This document shows, piece by piece, positions 1 to 6,122 of a stretch of DNA of 6,226 nt. This DNA comes from Bacillota bacterium. Lineage in GTDB: Bacteria > Bacillota > Clostridia > DSM-8532. Numbering within the stretch: the stretch's first letter is position 1; the number at the start of each line of letters is the position of its first letter. The translations under genes and the position numbers were made by a program. The stretch is from NCBI GenBank assembly GCA_023410885.1, contig JAEYPI010000267.1:1-6226 (forward strand), read 5' to 3'. Below the pieces are notes generated by a model. That model was not told where the DNA came from, did no database searches, and saw only the letters and a list, made by a program, of their open reading frames with translations.

Positions 1-368
1 GTGCCATGGACAGCTTAGTTGATGATGCACTCGTGGTTAAGGGTGTAAAAATTGTTGCCGCAAAGCTGGAAGATTTAGATATGAACGCCCTTAGAAATGC
101 ATCCGATACTGTAAAGAATAAAATAGGTTCGGGTGTGGTTATACTGGTTTCCAGTAAGGATGATAAGGTTAATCTCATTGTTTCAGCCAGCAAAGATGCC
201 GTCACTGCCGGTATCCACTGTGGTAATATCATCAAGGATGCTGCCGCCGCTTGTGGTGGTGGTGGTGGTGGACGCCCTGATATGGCTCAGGCCGGAGGAA
301 AAAATCCTCAAGGCATGGAAGAGGCCCTTAAGGTAGCTAAAGCTAAAGCTGTTGAAATGCTGGGATAA
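1..368 (+). CDS. alaS: Alanyl-tRNA synthetase, C-terminal fragment (5' end outside window)
   Basis: This is the 3' end of the gene for alanine-tRNA ligase, the cytoplasmic enzyme that charges tRNA-Ala. The first complete codon is at base 3 and the frame runs open to TAA at 366-368, giving about 121 residues. They correspond to the C-terminal (C-Ala/DHHA1-type) domain, which in this family contacts the tRNA elbow and links the aminoacylation and editing domains; the catalytic and editing parts lie upstream of the window. The diagnostic signature is a run of six glycines followed by RPDMAQAGG (fragment residues 85-99, bases 255-299). The glycines are encoded by five GGT codons and one GGA, making a short TGG microsatellite. 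The ATG at base 6 is an internal methionine and not the start. The end is intact and there is no sign of frameshift. No terminator follows, so read-through into hinT is plausible. Confidence 0.95.
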   Translation, partial: AMDSLVDDALVVKGVKIVAAKLEDLDMNALRNASDTVKNKIGSGVVILVSSKDDKVNLIVSASKDAVTAGIHCGNIIKDAAAACGGGGGGRPDMAQAGGKNPQGMEEALKVAKAKAVEMLG

Positions 369-430
369 TGTTAACAGTAACAAGGAGCCAAGTAGAAATT
401 AATTTTCTTGCTTCTTGCAACAATATTTAT

Positions 431-438
431 AGGAGTGG
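431..438 (+). promoter_or_regulatory. Ribosome binding site of hinT
   Basis: AGGAGTGG sits five bases before the ATG at 444. It decides the start: the frame is open further upstream to a TTG at 408, but that would add twelve hydrophobic residues not expected in HIT proteins and would put this strong site inside the coding region. Confidence 0.8.
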
Positions 439-443
439 TTCCC

Positions 444-788
444 ATGGATAATTGTCTTTTTTGTAAGATTATCAAGGGTGAAATTCCCTCAGTAAAGGTC
501 TACGAGGACGATGATATTTATGCCTTCAAGGATATTCATCCGGCGGCCCCCGTTCATGTATTGGTGGTGCCAAAGGTCCATATCGATAGTTTAGAAGGCT
601 TAAATGAGGAAAATATTAAAAATGTTGTTCCAATTCATGAGGGCATAAAAAAAGTTGCTCAAATCATGGGAATAAATGAAGCGGGATACAGAGTCATCAT
701 AAATTGCGGAACAAGCGCTGGACAAACCGTTTTCCATCTCCATTACCACGTTCTTGGGGGTGTCGAATTGGGTGAAAAAATATTATAA
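444..788 (+). CDS. hinT: HIT (histidine triad) family purine nucleotide hydrolase, HinT-like
   Basis: The product is 114 residues, the normal length for a HinT-type protein. This family hydrolyses nucleoside phosphoramidates and acyl-AMPs, including aminoacyl-adenylates, in the cytoplasm; the physiological substrate is often unknown. The catalytic triad motif is visible near the C-terminus as HLHYHVLGG (His98, His100, His102 plus the following glycines). The N-terminus MDNCLFCKIIKGEIPS is typical of the branch with a CxxC pair (Cys4, Cys7), which together with histidines may bind zinc. The conserved segments AFKDIHPAAPVH (28-38) and NCGTSAGQTVFH (88-98) are also present. The start at 444 is chosen from the strong AGGAGTGG site and the family N-terminus. 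The gene lies 75 bases after alaS without an intervening terminator, so co-transcription is likely. A link between aminoacyl-adenylate chemistry and the neighbouring synthetase is tempting but is only inference. Confidence 0.93.
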   Translation: MDNCLFCKIIKGEIPSVKVYEDDDIYAFKDIHPAAPVHVLVVPKVHIDSLEGLNEENIKNVVPIHEGIKKVAQIMGINEAGYRVIINCGTSAGQTVFHLHYHVLGGVELGEKIL

Positions 789-812
789 CAGTCCATCTTG
801 CGGAAAAATGTA

Positions 813-842
813 TTGACGCTGTTTAAAACGCTATTATATAAT
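813..842 (+). promoter_or_regulatory. Probable housekeeping sigma (SigA-type) promoter for rpsU-yqeY
   Basis: TTGACG (813-818) and a perfect TATAAT (837-842) are separated by 18 bases, within an AT-rich stretch of the only long gene gap in this part (789-934). Transcription would start near 849-850, giving a leader of about 85 bases before the rpsU GTG. No terminator is visible between hinT and this promoter, so some read-through from alaS-hinT may add to it. Confidence 0.78.
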
Positions 843-889
843 AGAATACGTGCTGTAACATGGTTTACCATTCACACTGACTGGATAAA

Positions 890-925
890 TCCCCTGGCAC
901 GGCTGTACGTACGTTTCAGAGGGGA
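890..925 (+). promoter_or_regulatory. Possible RNA hairpin masking the rpsU ribosome binding site
   Basis: TCCCCT at 890-895 is the exact complement of AGGGGA at 920-925, which is the 5' part of the rpsU Shine-Dalgarno tract. Pairing gives six base pairs, mostly G-C, closing a 24-base loop that contains the palindrome ACGTACGT (907-914). A leader of this form could allow translational control of rpsU. The helix is seen in the sequence; a regulatory role is inference, and a 6-bp helix around a polypurine site could arise by chance. Confidence 0.35.
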
Positions 926-928
926 GGG
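920..928 (+). promoter_or_regulatory. Ribosome binding site of rpsU
   Basis: AGGGGAGGG lies six bases before the GTG at 935. It supports GTG as the start, although an ATG overlaps it at 933-935 (ATGTG); the ATG frame stops after four codons. Confidence 0.8.
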
Positions 929-934
929 ATAGAT

Positions 935-1111
935 GTGTCTGAAGTAAGAGTTAAGGAGAACGAATCCCTTGACAGTGCGCTTAAAAGGTTTAAAAGACAA
1001 TGTGCGAAGGCAGGCGTTCTCGCTGAAGTGAGGAAGAGAGAGCACTATGTCAAGCCCAGCGTAAAGCGCAAGAAGAAATCCGAGGCTGCGAGGAAGAGAA
1101 AGACAAAGTAA
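935..1111 (+). CDS. rpsU: Small ribosomal subunit protein bS21
   Basis: This short gene encodes 58 residues starting MSEVRVKENESLDSALKRFK. It is a clear bS21: an acidic-to-basic N-terminal segment, the conserved RFKRQCAKAGVLAEVRKREHY region (18-38), and a very basic lysine/arginine tail rich in KRKKK and ARKRK. bS21 binds the 30S platform near the 3' end of 16S rRNA, where the anti-Shine-Dalgarno sequence lies, and takes part in initiation. Length and composition are normal. The start is GTG at 935, supported by the AGGGGAGGG site and by the family N-terminus. The stop TAA (1109-1111) overlaps the ribosome binding site of yqeY, and the rpsU-yqeY pairing is common in Bacillota. A dedicated promoter lies upstream, with a leader that could fold over the ribosome binding site. 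Confidence 0.95.
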   Translation: MSEVRVKENESLDSALKRFKRQCAKAGVLAEVRKREHYVKPSVKRKKKSEAARKRKTK

Positions 1112-1123
1112 GGGGAGAGCCTA

Positions 1124-1567
1124 ATGACCCTTAAGGACAGATTGTTAAATGATTTGAAGGATGCTATGAAGGATAAGGACAGAATCCGAAAGGATACCAT
1201 CCAACTCATCCGGGCTGCCATCCTCCAAATCGAAAAAGATAAGCATATTACCCTTGATGATGAAGGAATTGCTGAAGTACTGGCTAAAGAGTTAAAAAGT
1301 ACACGGGATGCTCTTAATGAAATAGAAAAGAGCGGCCGCGTTGATTTGATTGACAAAGCCAAACGAGAAATCGAGATTATTCAGCAGTATATGCCAGAGC
1401 AGCTTACCGAGGAACAGGTCGAGGCCATCGTAAAAGAGGCCATCCAGGAAACTGGCGCACTATCCGCCAAGGACATGGGAAAGGTCATGAAAGTGGTTAT
1501 GCCCAAGGTGAAAGGTCGGTCAGACGGTAACTTGGTCAATGTCATAGTAAAGAAATTGTTATCATAA
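1124..1567 (+). CDS. yqeY: YqeY-like protein (GatB/YqeY C-terminal domain family)
   Basis: The product is 147 residues, the usual length for YqeY. The family shares its fold with the tail domain of the GatB subunit of Asp-tRNA(Asn)/Glu-tRNA(Gln) amidotransferase, which contacts tRNA. A tRNA-related role is therefore often proposed, but the actual function is not established. Recognisable segments are the N-terminal MTLKDRLLNDLKDAMKDKD, the long charged helices (20-85), the YMPEQLTEEQ signature (89-98) and the C-terminal KGRSDGNLV (130-138), corresponding to the usual GR-DG block. The protein is soluble, highly charged and has no signal peptide. ATG at 1124 follows AGGGGAG (1111-1117), which overlaps the last base of the rpsU stop codon, so translational coupling to rpsU is likely. 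A strong intrinsic terminator four bases after the stop closes this two-gene unit. Confidence 0.94.
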   Translation: MTLKDRLLNDLKDAMKDKDRIRKDTIQLIRAAILQIEKDKHITLDDEGIAEVLAKELKSTRDALNEIEKSGRVDLIDKAKREIEIIQQYMPEQLTEEQVEAIVKEAIQETGALSAKDMGKVMKVVMPKVKGRSDGNLVNVIVKKLLS

Positions 1568-1570
1568 CTG

Positions 1571-1602
1571 ACAAAGCCCGGAGAAATACCGGGCTTTGTT
1601 TT
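1571..1602 (+). terminator. Rho-independent terminator after yqeY
   Basis: ACAAAGCCCGG (1571-1581) and CCGGGCTTTGT (1589-1599) form a perfect 11-bp stem with a 7-base loop (AGAAATA), followed by a short T run (1599-1602). It starts three bases after the yqeY stop and marks the end of the rpsU-yqeY transcript. The T tract is short, so termination may be incomplete and some read-through into recJ is possible. Confidence 0.9.
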
Positions 1603-1641
1603 ATGTCTTAGAGCTTCTTAAAACCATATCATTAATTAGAT

Positions 1642-1646
1642 GGGGA
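1642..1646 (+). promoter_or_regulatory. Probable ribosome binding site of recJ
   Basis: GGGGA nine bases before the ATG at 1656 is a modest Shine-Dalgarno sequence. It favours the 1656 start. The frame is open back to a TTG at 1596, but that codon lies within the right arm of the yqeY terminator and has no ribosome binding site, so it is rejected. Confidence 0.6.
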
Positions 1647-1655
1647 CAAGCATAC

Positions 1656-3824
1656 ATGGAAAACTATTATTTAGGTAATGGCAGACAATGGGTTGTTTCA
1701 GAGCTACCCGCTGTGGAGCAGATCTCTCATCATAAAGAACAAAACCTTCCGGAACTTATTGAAAAGCTTTTGATACAAAGAAATATCAAGGGTCGGGAAG
1801 AGGCTTCCGCTTTTCTGAATCCATCCCTTGATGCGCTGCATGATCCTTTTTTACTAGAAGGTATGAATAGTGCAGTTGACAGGATCGTCCAAGCCCTTCA
1901 AAACCAAGAAAAAATTTTGGTTTACGGGGACTATGATGTGGATGGTGTTTCTGCCACGGCTATTTTAGTCCGGTTTTTTCAATCCCTGAAGGCCCGCATC
2001 GAATATTATATTCCCGATCGTGTCGATGAGGGATACGGGATTTCAGATTTGGCAGTCGCGTATATAAGTGATCAGGATTTTGATTTGGTCATCACAGTGG
2101 ATTGTGGTATTTCGGCGCGTTTTCAGGTTGACGCGCTCTATGAACGATACCGTGACAGAGGAAAAAACATTGACGTTATTATTACTGATCATCATCAATG
2201 GAATGAGCAGTTGCTGCCGGAAGCCTTGGTTGTGATCAATCCTCATATACCGACAAGTCAATATCCTTATAAGAACCTGTGCGGGGCAGGAGTAGCCTTA
2301 AAGCTAGTCCAAGCAGTCAGCTCAAGGTTTGACAACCCCAGGGCCTATGAGGATTATCTGGATTTGGCTGCTCTTGCAACCATTGCAGATATTGTTGAGC
2401 TTAAAGGAGAAAATCGCATTATTACGAAATACGGTATTGAGAAAATTGTAAAAAACCCCTGTCAAGGCATTAAAGCCTTGCTCAAGGTATCGGCGGCGCA
2501 GCCCAATCAGCTCGATTCTGGTCGGATTTCCTTTACTCTTGCGCCAAGAGTCAATGCGGCCGGTCGCATGGGTGATGCCAAATGGGCAGTCAGTCTATTT
2601 ACAACAGATGATGAGCAAGAGGCTGAGAAAATAGCACAGCTTCTGAACCAATCCAATACCAGAAGGCAAGAGGTTCAAAATGAAATTTACCTTTCAGCTG
2701 TTCAAAAGATTGAAGAGGACCCTCGTTATCATAAAGAAAAGGTATTGGTGGTCTATGGGGAAGGCTGGCATCACGGTGTTATCGGGATTGTGGCTTCAAA
2801 GCTTGTAGATCGTTATCATAAGCCGGTATTTGTCCTATCCATTGAGGATGAAAAAGCAGTGGGCTCGGGGAGAAGTATAGAAGGCTTCAATCTTTTTAAT
2901 GCTTTGGAGAGCCTTTCCGACGTACTTATCAAATTTGGAGGACATGAACAGGCCGGTGGACTTACCCTGATGACCAGTAATTTGGAGTTATTCCGTACAC
3001 GTCTCAATACTTACGCGGATAACGTGATACTTGAAGAGATGCTTTTACCTACTATGGCGGTGGACCTTCATATTGAGGGCAGAGAGATTAATTTGAAAAC
3101 GGCGAAACTCATTTCTCGGTTAGAACCCTTTGGATCAGGCAATCAGACACCACTATTTTGCTTTAGGGGTGCTGTTCTGCTTGATAAAAAGGTGATAGGC
3201 AATGGTAAACACCTGAGACTTAACCTTAGTATCGAGGGGCAAACTGCTGACGGTGTTTATTTTGGAAAAGGCCATCTTGAAAAAGGCTTATTTGTCGGGG
3301 ACCGAGTGGATATTGTTTTTACCCAGGATATTAACGTATGGAATAATACGGAATCTCTCCAAATCAAGGTTTTGGATATGCGTCTTTCAGATTCAGCCCT
3401 AAAGAGGAACCGATTTCTACTCAAAGCGGCTCACCAGGTCGAATGTCTTGATTGTGACGAAAATTGGCTTTATAATGGGATTAATGATAAAATAATCAAA
3501 TTAGACGATATAGTAATTAACAGGGACATTCTTGCCATCATATACAGATATATAAACCAAATGGATTCAAAAGCCTTGTCCTTGTCCGATTTGTTTGTTC
3601 ATACCAGAATTCTGGAAAATGAAACAAAAAAGAACATTAATTGCTTTAAATTATTTGTAGCACTCTTGATTTTCGATGAGTTGGAGCTTATGGGCTTACA
3701 GCTTGAGTCAGATGGGATATATAGGCTTACTCCGAGTGATGAACCCAAGAAGGTTAATCTGGAAGACTCAGAAATCCTTGACTGGGTTAATCAGACAGTA
3801 CAACAAGCCTCGACCCATATTTAG
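1656..3824 (+). CDS. recJ: Single-stranded-DNA-specific 5'-3' exonuclease RecJ
   Basis: The product is 722 residues. RecJ degrades single-stranded DNA 5' to 3' in recombination (RecFOR-type), mismatch and base-excision repair, using two metal ions. The DHH phosphoesterase motifs are all visible: GDYDVDG (91-97), VDCG (148-151), TDHH (177-180) and NLCGAGVALKL (207-217), followed by LAALATIADIVEL (237-249) and LAPRVNAAGRMGDA (295-308). The DHHA1 part contains GEGWHHGVIGIVASKL (368-383) and the GGHEQAGG motif (428-435). The segment EPFGSGNQTP (490-499) leads into the OB-fold that binds DNA, ending near 577. Residues 580-722 form an extra C-terminal region absent from the shorter proteobacterial RecJ but usual in Bacillota. 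The active-site motifs look intact. Start ATG 1656 is chosen from the weak GGGGA site and RecJ-like N-terminus. The last nine codons, including the TAG stop, lie inside a repeat whose second copy falls in the gap before rel. Confidence 0.96.
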   Translation: MENYYLGNGRQWVVSELPAVEQISHHKEQNLPELIEKLLIQRNIKGREEASAFLNPSLDALHDPFLLEGMNSAVDRIVQALQNQEKILVYGDYDVDGVSATAILVRFFQSLKARIEYYIPDRVDEGYGISDLAVAYISDQDFDLVITVDCGISARFQVDALYERYRDRGKNIDVIITDHHQWNEQLLPEALVVINPHIPTSQYPYKNLCGAGVALKLVQAVSSRFDNPRAYEDYLDLAALATIADIVELKGENRIITKYGIEKIVKNPCQGIKALLKVSAAQPNQLDSGRISFTLAPRVNAAGRMGDAKWAVSLFTTDDEQEAEKIAQLLNQSNTRRQEVQNEIYLSAVQKIEEDPRYHKEKVLVVYGEGWHHGVIGIVASKLVDRYHKPVFVLSIEDEKAVGSGRSIEGFNLFNALESLSDVLIKFGGHEQAGGLTLMTSNLELFRTRLNTYADNVILEEMLLPTMAVDLHIEGREINLKTAKLISRLEPFGSGNQTPLFCFRGAVLLDKKVIGNGKHLRLNLSIEGQTADGVYFGKGHLEKGLFVGDRVDIVFTQDINVWNNTESLQIKVLDMRLSDSALKRNRFLLKAAHQVECLDCDENWLYNGINDKIIKLDDIVINRDILAIIYRYINQMDSKALSLSDLFVHTRILENETKKNINCFKLFVALLIFDELELMGLQLESDGIYRLTPSDEPKKVNLEDSEILDWVNQTVQQASTHI

Positions 3825-3872
3825 AGTACGGTGTCTTTAGCACCGTACAACAAGCCTCGACCCATATTTAGA
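3798..3872 (+). repeat. 28-bp perfect direct repeat spanning the recJ stop, period 47 bp
   Basis: Bases 3798-3825 and 3845-3872 are identical over 28 bases, each beginning GTACAACAAGCC and ending CATATTTAGA. Copy 1 encodes the last eight residues of RecJ (VQQASTHI) and its TAG stop; copy 2 is untranslated and lies just before the rel ribosome binding site. After both copies an ACGGTG follows (3828-3833 and 3873-3878), offset by a two-base difference, so homology extends a little beyond the perfect block. Removing one 47-bp unit would leave the recJ protein unchanged and place rel 15 bases after the recJ stop, a normal operon spacing. This suggests the unit is a local duplication. Confidence 0.93.
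3826..3848 (+). repeat. 8-bp perfect inverted repeat between the direct repeats
   Basis: GTACGGTG (3826-3833) and CACCGTAC (3841-3848) are exact inverse complements around the 7-base loop TCTTTAG. The right arm shares its GTAC with the start of the second direct repeat. No T run follows on either strand, so it does not look like an intrinsic terminator. As RNA it would be a stable small hairpin between the recJ stop and the rel start. Confidence 0.85.
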
Positions 3873-3874
3873 AC

Positions 3875-3879
3875 GGTGG
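3875..3879 (+). promoter_or_regulatory. Probable ribosome binding site of rel
   Basis: GGTGG lies seven bases before the ATG at 3887. It is non-canonical (GGTG can pair with the CACC of the 16S 3' end) and weaker than the AGGAG-type sites of hinT and dtd. Together with the preceding AC it is complementary to CACCGT in the right arm of the upstream hairpin. Confidence 0.55.
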
Positions 3880-3886
3880 TATATTC

Positions 3887-6070
3887 ATGATTGATGAATT
3901 CCTAAAGCTTAGAGAGTTGATAATAAAATATAACCCGGATGCAAATTTTGAGCTTATCGAAAAAGCCTACAATCTTTCTAAAATAGCTCATGAGGGACAA
4001 GAACGCGTTTCCGGGGACCCTTATATCATTCATCCTGTTGCGGTGGGTTGCATACTGGCCGAGCTGGAGATGGATGATAGCTCCATTGCCGCAGGAATTC
4101 TACACGATACAATTGAAGATACTACCTATAATTATGAGCAAATCAAAAAAGAATTTGGGGAAGAAATTGCAGAGCTTGTGGATGGTGTTACCAAGCTGAC
4201 AAAGATTCCTCATACCACGAAGCAAGAAATTCAGGCAGAAAACTTCCGTAAAATGTTTCTGGCTATGGCCAAGGACATACGTGTGATCATTATTAAATTA
4301 TGTGATCGCCTTCACAATATGCGTACTTTAAAGTTCGTTAATAAGGATAAGCAGTTCAAGACAGCACGTGAAACCATGGAAATCTATGCGCCCTTAGCCC
4401 ATCGTCTTGGTATTCATAAAATTAAGTGGGAACTGGAAGATCTGAGCTTCCGCTATATTGATGAGAAGAGCTACTACGATCTTGTAGAAAAGATTGCCAA
4501 GAAGCGCCGTGAGCGCGAAGACTATATCCAAAATGTCATTGAAGATGTAAAGAAGAAAACTGCTGAAGTCAGTATTTCTGCGGACATAGAAGGCCGTGCC
4601 AAGCATCTTTACAGCATCTATAAAAAAATGACAAGTCAGAACAAGACTATCGAGCAAATTTATGATCTCTTTGCCATCCGTTTAGTAGTAGATACCGTTA
4701 AGGACTGCTACGCTGTTTTAGGACTCATGCACGAGCTCTTTAAGCCCATGCCGGGCCGTTTTAAGGATTATATATCCATGCCCAAGCCCAATATGTATCA
4801 ATCTTTGCATTCCACGGTTATTGGTCCTGAGGGTATACCCTTTGAGGTTCAGATCAGAACCTGGGAAATGCATCGTGTGGCTGAAGTGGGTATTGCAGCC
4901 CATTGGCAATATAAAGAGGGTGGGTTTGGCGAAAAATCCTATGCCGAAAAGCTATCGTGGCTCAGACAGATGATTGACTGGCAAAAAGATGCCCGTGATC
5001 CTGATGAGTTTATGGAAAATCTCAAAATTGACCTCTTTACTGATGAGGTCTTTGTCTTCACACCCAAGGGGGATGTTAAGAATTTACGTGCCGGCTCAAA
5101 TCCCATTGACTTCGCCTATTCCATTCATAGTGCGATTGGTAATCGCATGATAGGTGCCAAGGTCAATGGCAGGATAGTGAATCTTGATTATGAGCTGAAA
5201 AACGGCGATATTATTGAGATCATTACCTCCGGAGGCAGTAATGGGCCAAGTCGGGATTGGCTGAAGGTCGCCAAGACCTCACAGGCACGCAATAAAATCA
5301 ATCAATGGTTTAAGAAGGAAAAAAGAGAAGAAAACGTTGAGCAAGGTAAGGACATCTTTGAAAAAGAGGTCAGGAAAAGTGGCCTTACCATGAATCAGGC
5401 CATAAAAAGCGATTACATGGAGACACTTTTAAGGAAGTATAACTTCCATACTGTAGAGGACCTTTATGCGGCTATAGCCCTTGGGGCCATTACGGCTGCC
5501 AAAATCGTGTCCAAACTCAAGGAGGAATACCGGAAGAGCCTTCCGCCCGAAGAGCAAACCAGTATGCTCCTTGATCAGATCGAGAAGGAAAATAAGAAGA
5601 AGATCAAAACCGTTCCGGATAGCGGTGTTGTAGTTAAAGGCATCGACAATTGTCTTGTGCGCTTATCCCGCTGTTGCAACCCTGTTCCGGGCGATGAAAT
5701 CATAGGTTATATTACCAGAGGTCGAGGTGTTTCAGTACACAGGAGCGATTGCCCCAATGTAAAAAATACTATTATAGACGGTGATGCCAGACTGATCGAT
5801 GTCTACTGGTATCAAAGTGTTTCTCACAATGTATCTTATTTGGCTGAGATTACCATGAAGGCCCATGATAGACCGGGGCTGTTAGTCGAGATTACCAATA
5901 CCATCGGAGAGTCAAGAATACCCCTTAGGGCCATTAATGCGAGAACGTCTAAGGACTCTTTTGTCATCATGCACATGACGTTGGAAATTAGTAATACAGA
6001 GCAATTAGATCGTATTATATCCAAGATGAGCCGAATAAGGGATGTTTTTGAGATTTCACGCAATAAATAA
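3887..6070 (+). CDS. relA: Bifunctional (p)ppGpp synthetase/hydrolase, long RelA/SpoT homologue (Rel)
   Basis: The product is 727 residues, normal for the long Rel of Bacillota. It makes (p)ppGpp from ATP and GTP/GDP when uncharged tRNA is sensed on ribosomes and also hydrolyses it, setting the stringent response. The HD hydrolase domain is intact: YIIHP (46-50), HDTIEDT (73-79) and CDRLHNMRT (139-147). The synthetase domain (about 240-345) shows YDLFAIRLVV (259-268), GRFKDYISMPKPNMYQSLHST (290-310) and FEVQIRTWEMH (319-329). Its RFKD at 291-294 is the RXKD form typical of bifunctional enzymes, whereas hydrolase-dead RelA carries an acidic motif there. A TGS domain (about 384-448), a helical region, the zinc-finger-like RCCNPVPGDEI (595-605) with C622, and a C-terminal ACT domain (about 650-727) follow. 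The gene is probably co-transcribed with recJ and dtd. The start is supported by GGTGG seven bases upstream and by the family N-terminus. Confidence 0.96.
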   Translation: MIDEFLKLRELIIKYNPDANFELIEKAYNLSKIAHEGQERVSGDPYIIHPVAVGCILAELEMDDSSIAAGILHDTIEDTTYNYEQIKKEFGEEIAELVDGVTKLTKIPHTTKQEIQAENFRKMFLAMAKDIRVIIIKLCDRLHNMRTLKFVNKDKQFKTARETMEIYAPLAHRLGIHKIKWELEDLSFRYIDEKSYYDLVEKIAKKRREREDYIQNVIEDVKKKTAEVSISADIEGRAKHLYSIYKKMTSQNKTIEQIYDLFAIRLVVDTVKDCYAVLGLMHELFKPMPGRFKDYISMPKPNMYQSLHSTVIGPEGIPFEVQIRTWEMHRVAEVGIAAHWQYKEGGFGEKSYAEKLSWLRQMIDWQKDARDPDEFMENLKIDLFTDEVFVFTPKGDVKNLRAGSNPIDFAYSIHSAIGNRMIGAKVNGRIVNLDYELKNGDIIEIITSGGSNGPSRDWLKVAKTSQARNKINQWFKKEKREENVEQGKDIFEKEVRKSGLTMNQAIKSDYMETLLRKYNFHTVEDLYAAIALGAITAAKIVSKLKEEYRKSLPPEEQTSMLLDQIEKENKKKIKTVPDSGVVVKGIDNCLVRLSRCCNPVPGDEIIGYITRGRGVSVHRSDCPNVKNTIIDGDARLIDVYWYQSVSHNVSYLAEITMKAHDRPGLLVEITNTIGESRIPLRAINARTSKDSFVIMHMTLEISNTEQLDRIISKMSRIRDVFEISRNK

Positions 6071-6108
6071 TTAAAGCCTTATACCAGCTTCACTATGGAC
6101 AAGCAGTT

Positions 6109-6113
6109 AGGAG
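6109..6113 (+). promoter_or_regulatory. Ribosome binding site of dtd
   Basis: AGGAG nine bases before the ATG at 6123 fits a standard start. The 52-base gap after rel shows no terminator, so dtd is probably read from the same transcript. Confidence 0.7.
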
Positions 6114-6122
6114 TTAAGATAA

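Noticed and set aside
254..271. TGG x6 microsatellite in alaS as a possible phase-variation tract
   Set aside because: The unit is three bases, so length changes stay in frame, and the glycine run is part of the conserved AlaS signature.
382..451. Orphan AAGGAG (382-387) followed by an open frame from ATT at 398 to TAA at 449-451, a possible leader peptide before hinT
   Set aside because: The only start at suitable distance is the rare ATT, the peptide has no recognisable character, and hinT has its own strong site. A remnant or chance purine tract is simpler.
1045..1362. Antisense open frame of 105 codons opposite rpsU/yqeY
   Set aside because: It is a shadow of the well-supported + strand genes, with low-complexity composition and no ribosome binding site or family features. 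The same applies to antisense frames opposite alaS, recJ and rel.
1596..1655. Upstream in-frame extension of recJ from a TTG at 1596 (20 extra residues)
   Set aside because: The TTG lies in the right arm of the yqeY terminator, has no ribosome binding site, and the added residues do not look like RecJ. ATG at 1656 has a usable GGGGA site.
1603..1655. Promoter for recJ (TATCAT at 1627-1632 with TGTCTT 17 bases upstream, or TTGTTT at 1596 with TTAAAA)
   Set aside because: Both hexamer pairs are poor matches. A promoter here is expected because of the terminator, but the sequence does not single one out.
3826..3848. Intrinsic terminator between recJ and rel
   Set aside because: The hairpin is perfect but no T run follows on either strand, so it does not fit a Rho-independent terminator.
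3798..3872. CRISPR-like repeat or insertion-sequence scar with a 28-bp target duplication
   Set aside because: There are only two copies, one is part of recJ, the 19-base spacer is a hairpin, and a 28-bp target duplication around so small an insert is not typical of known elements. Local slippage is simpler.
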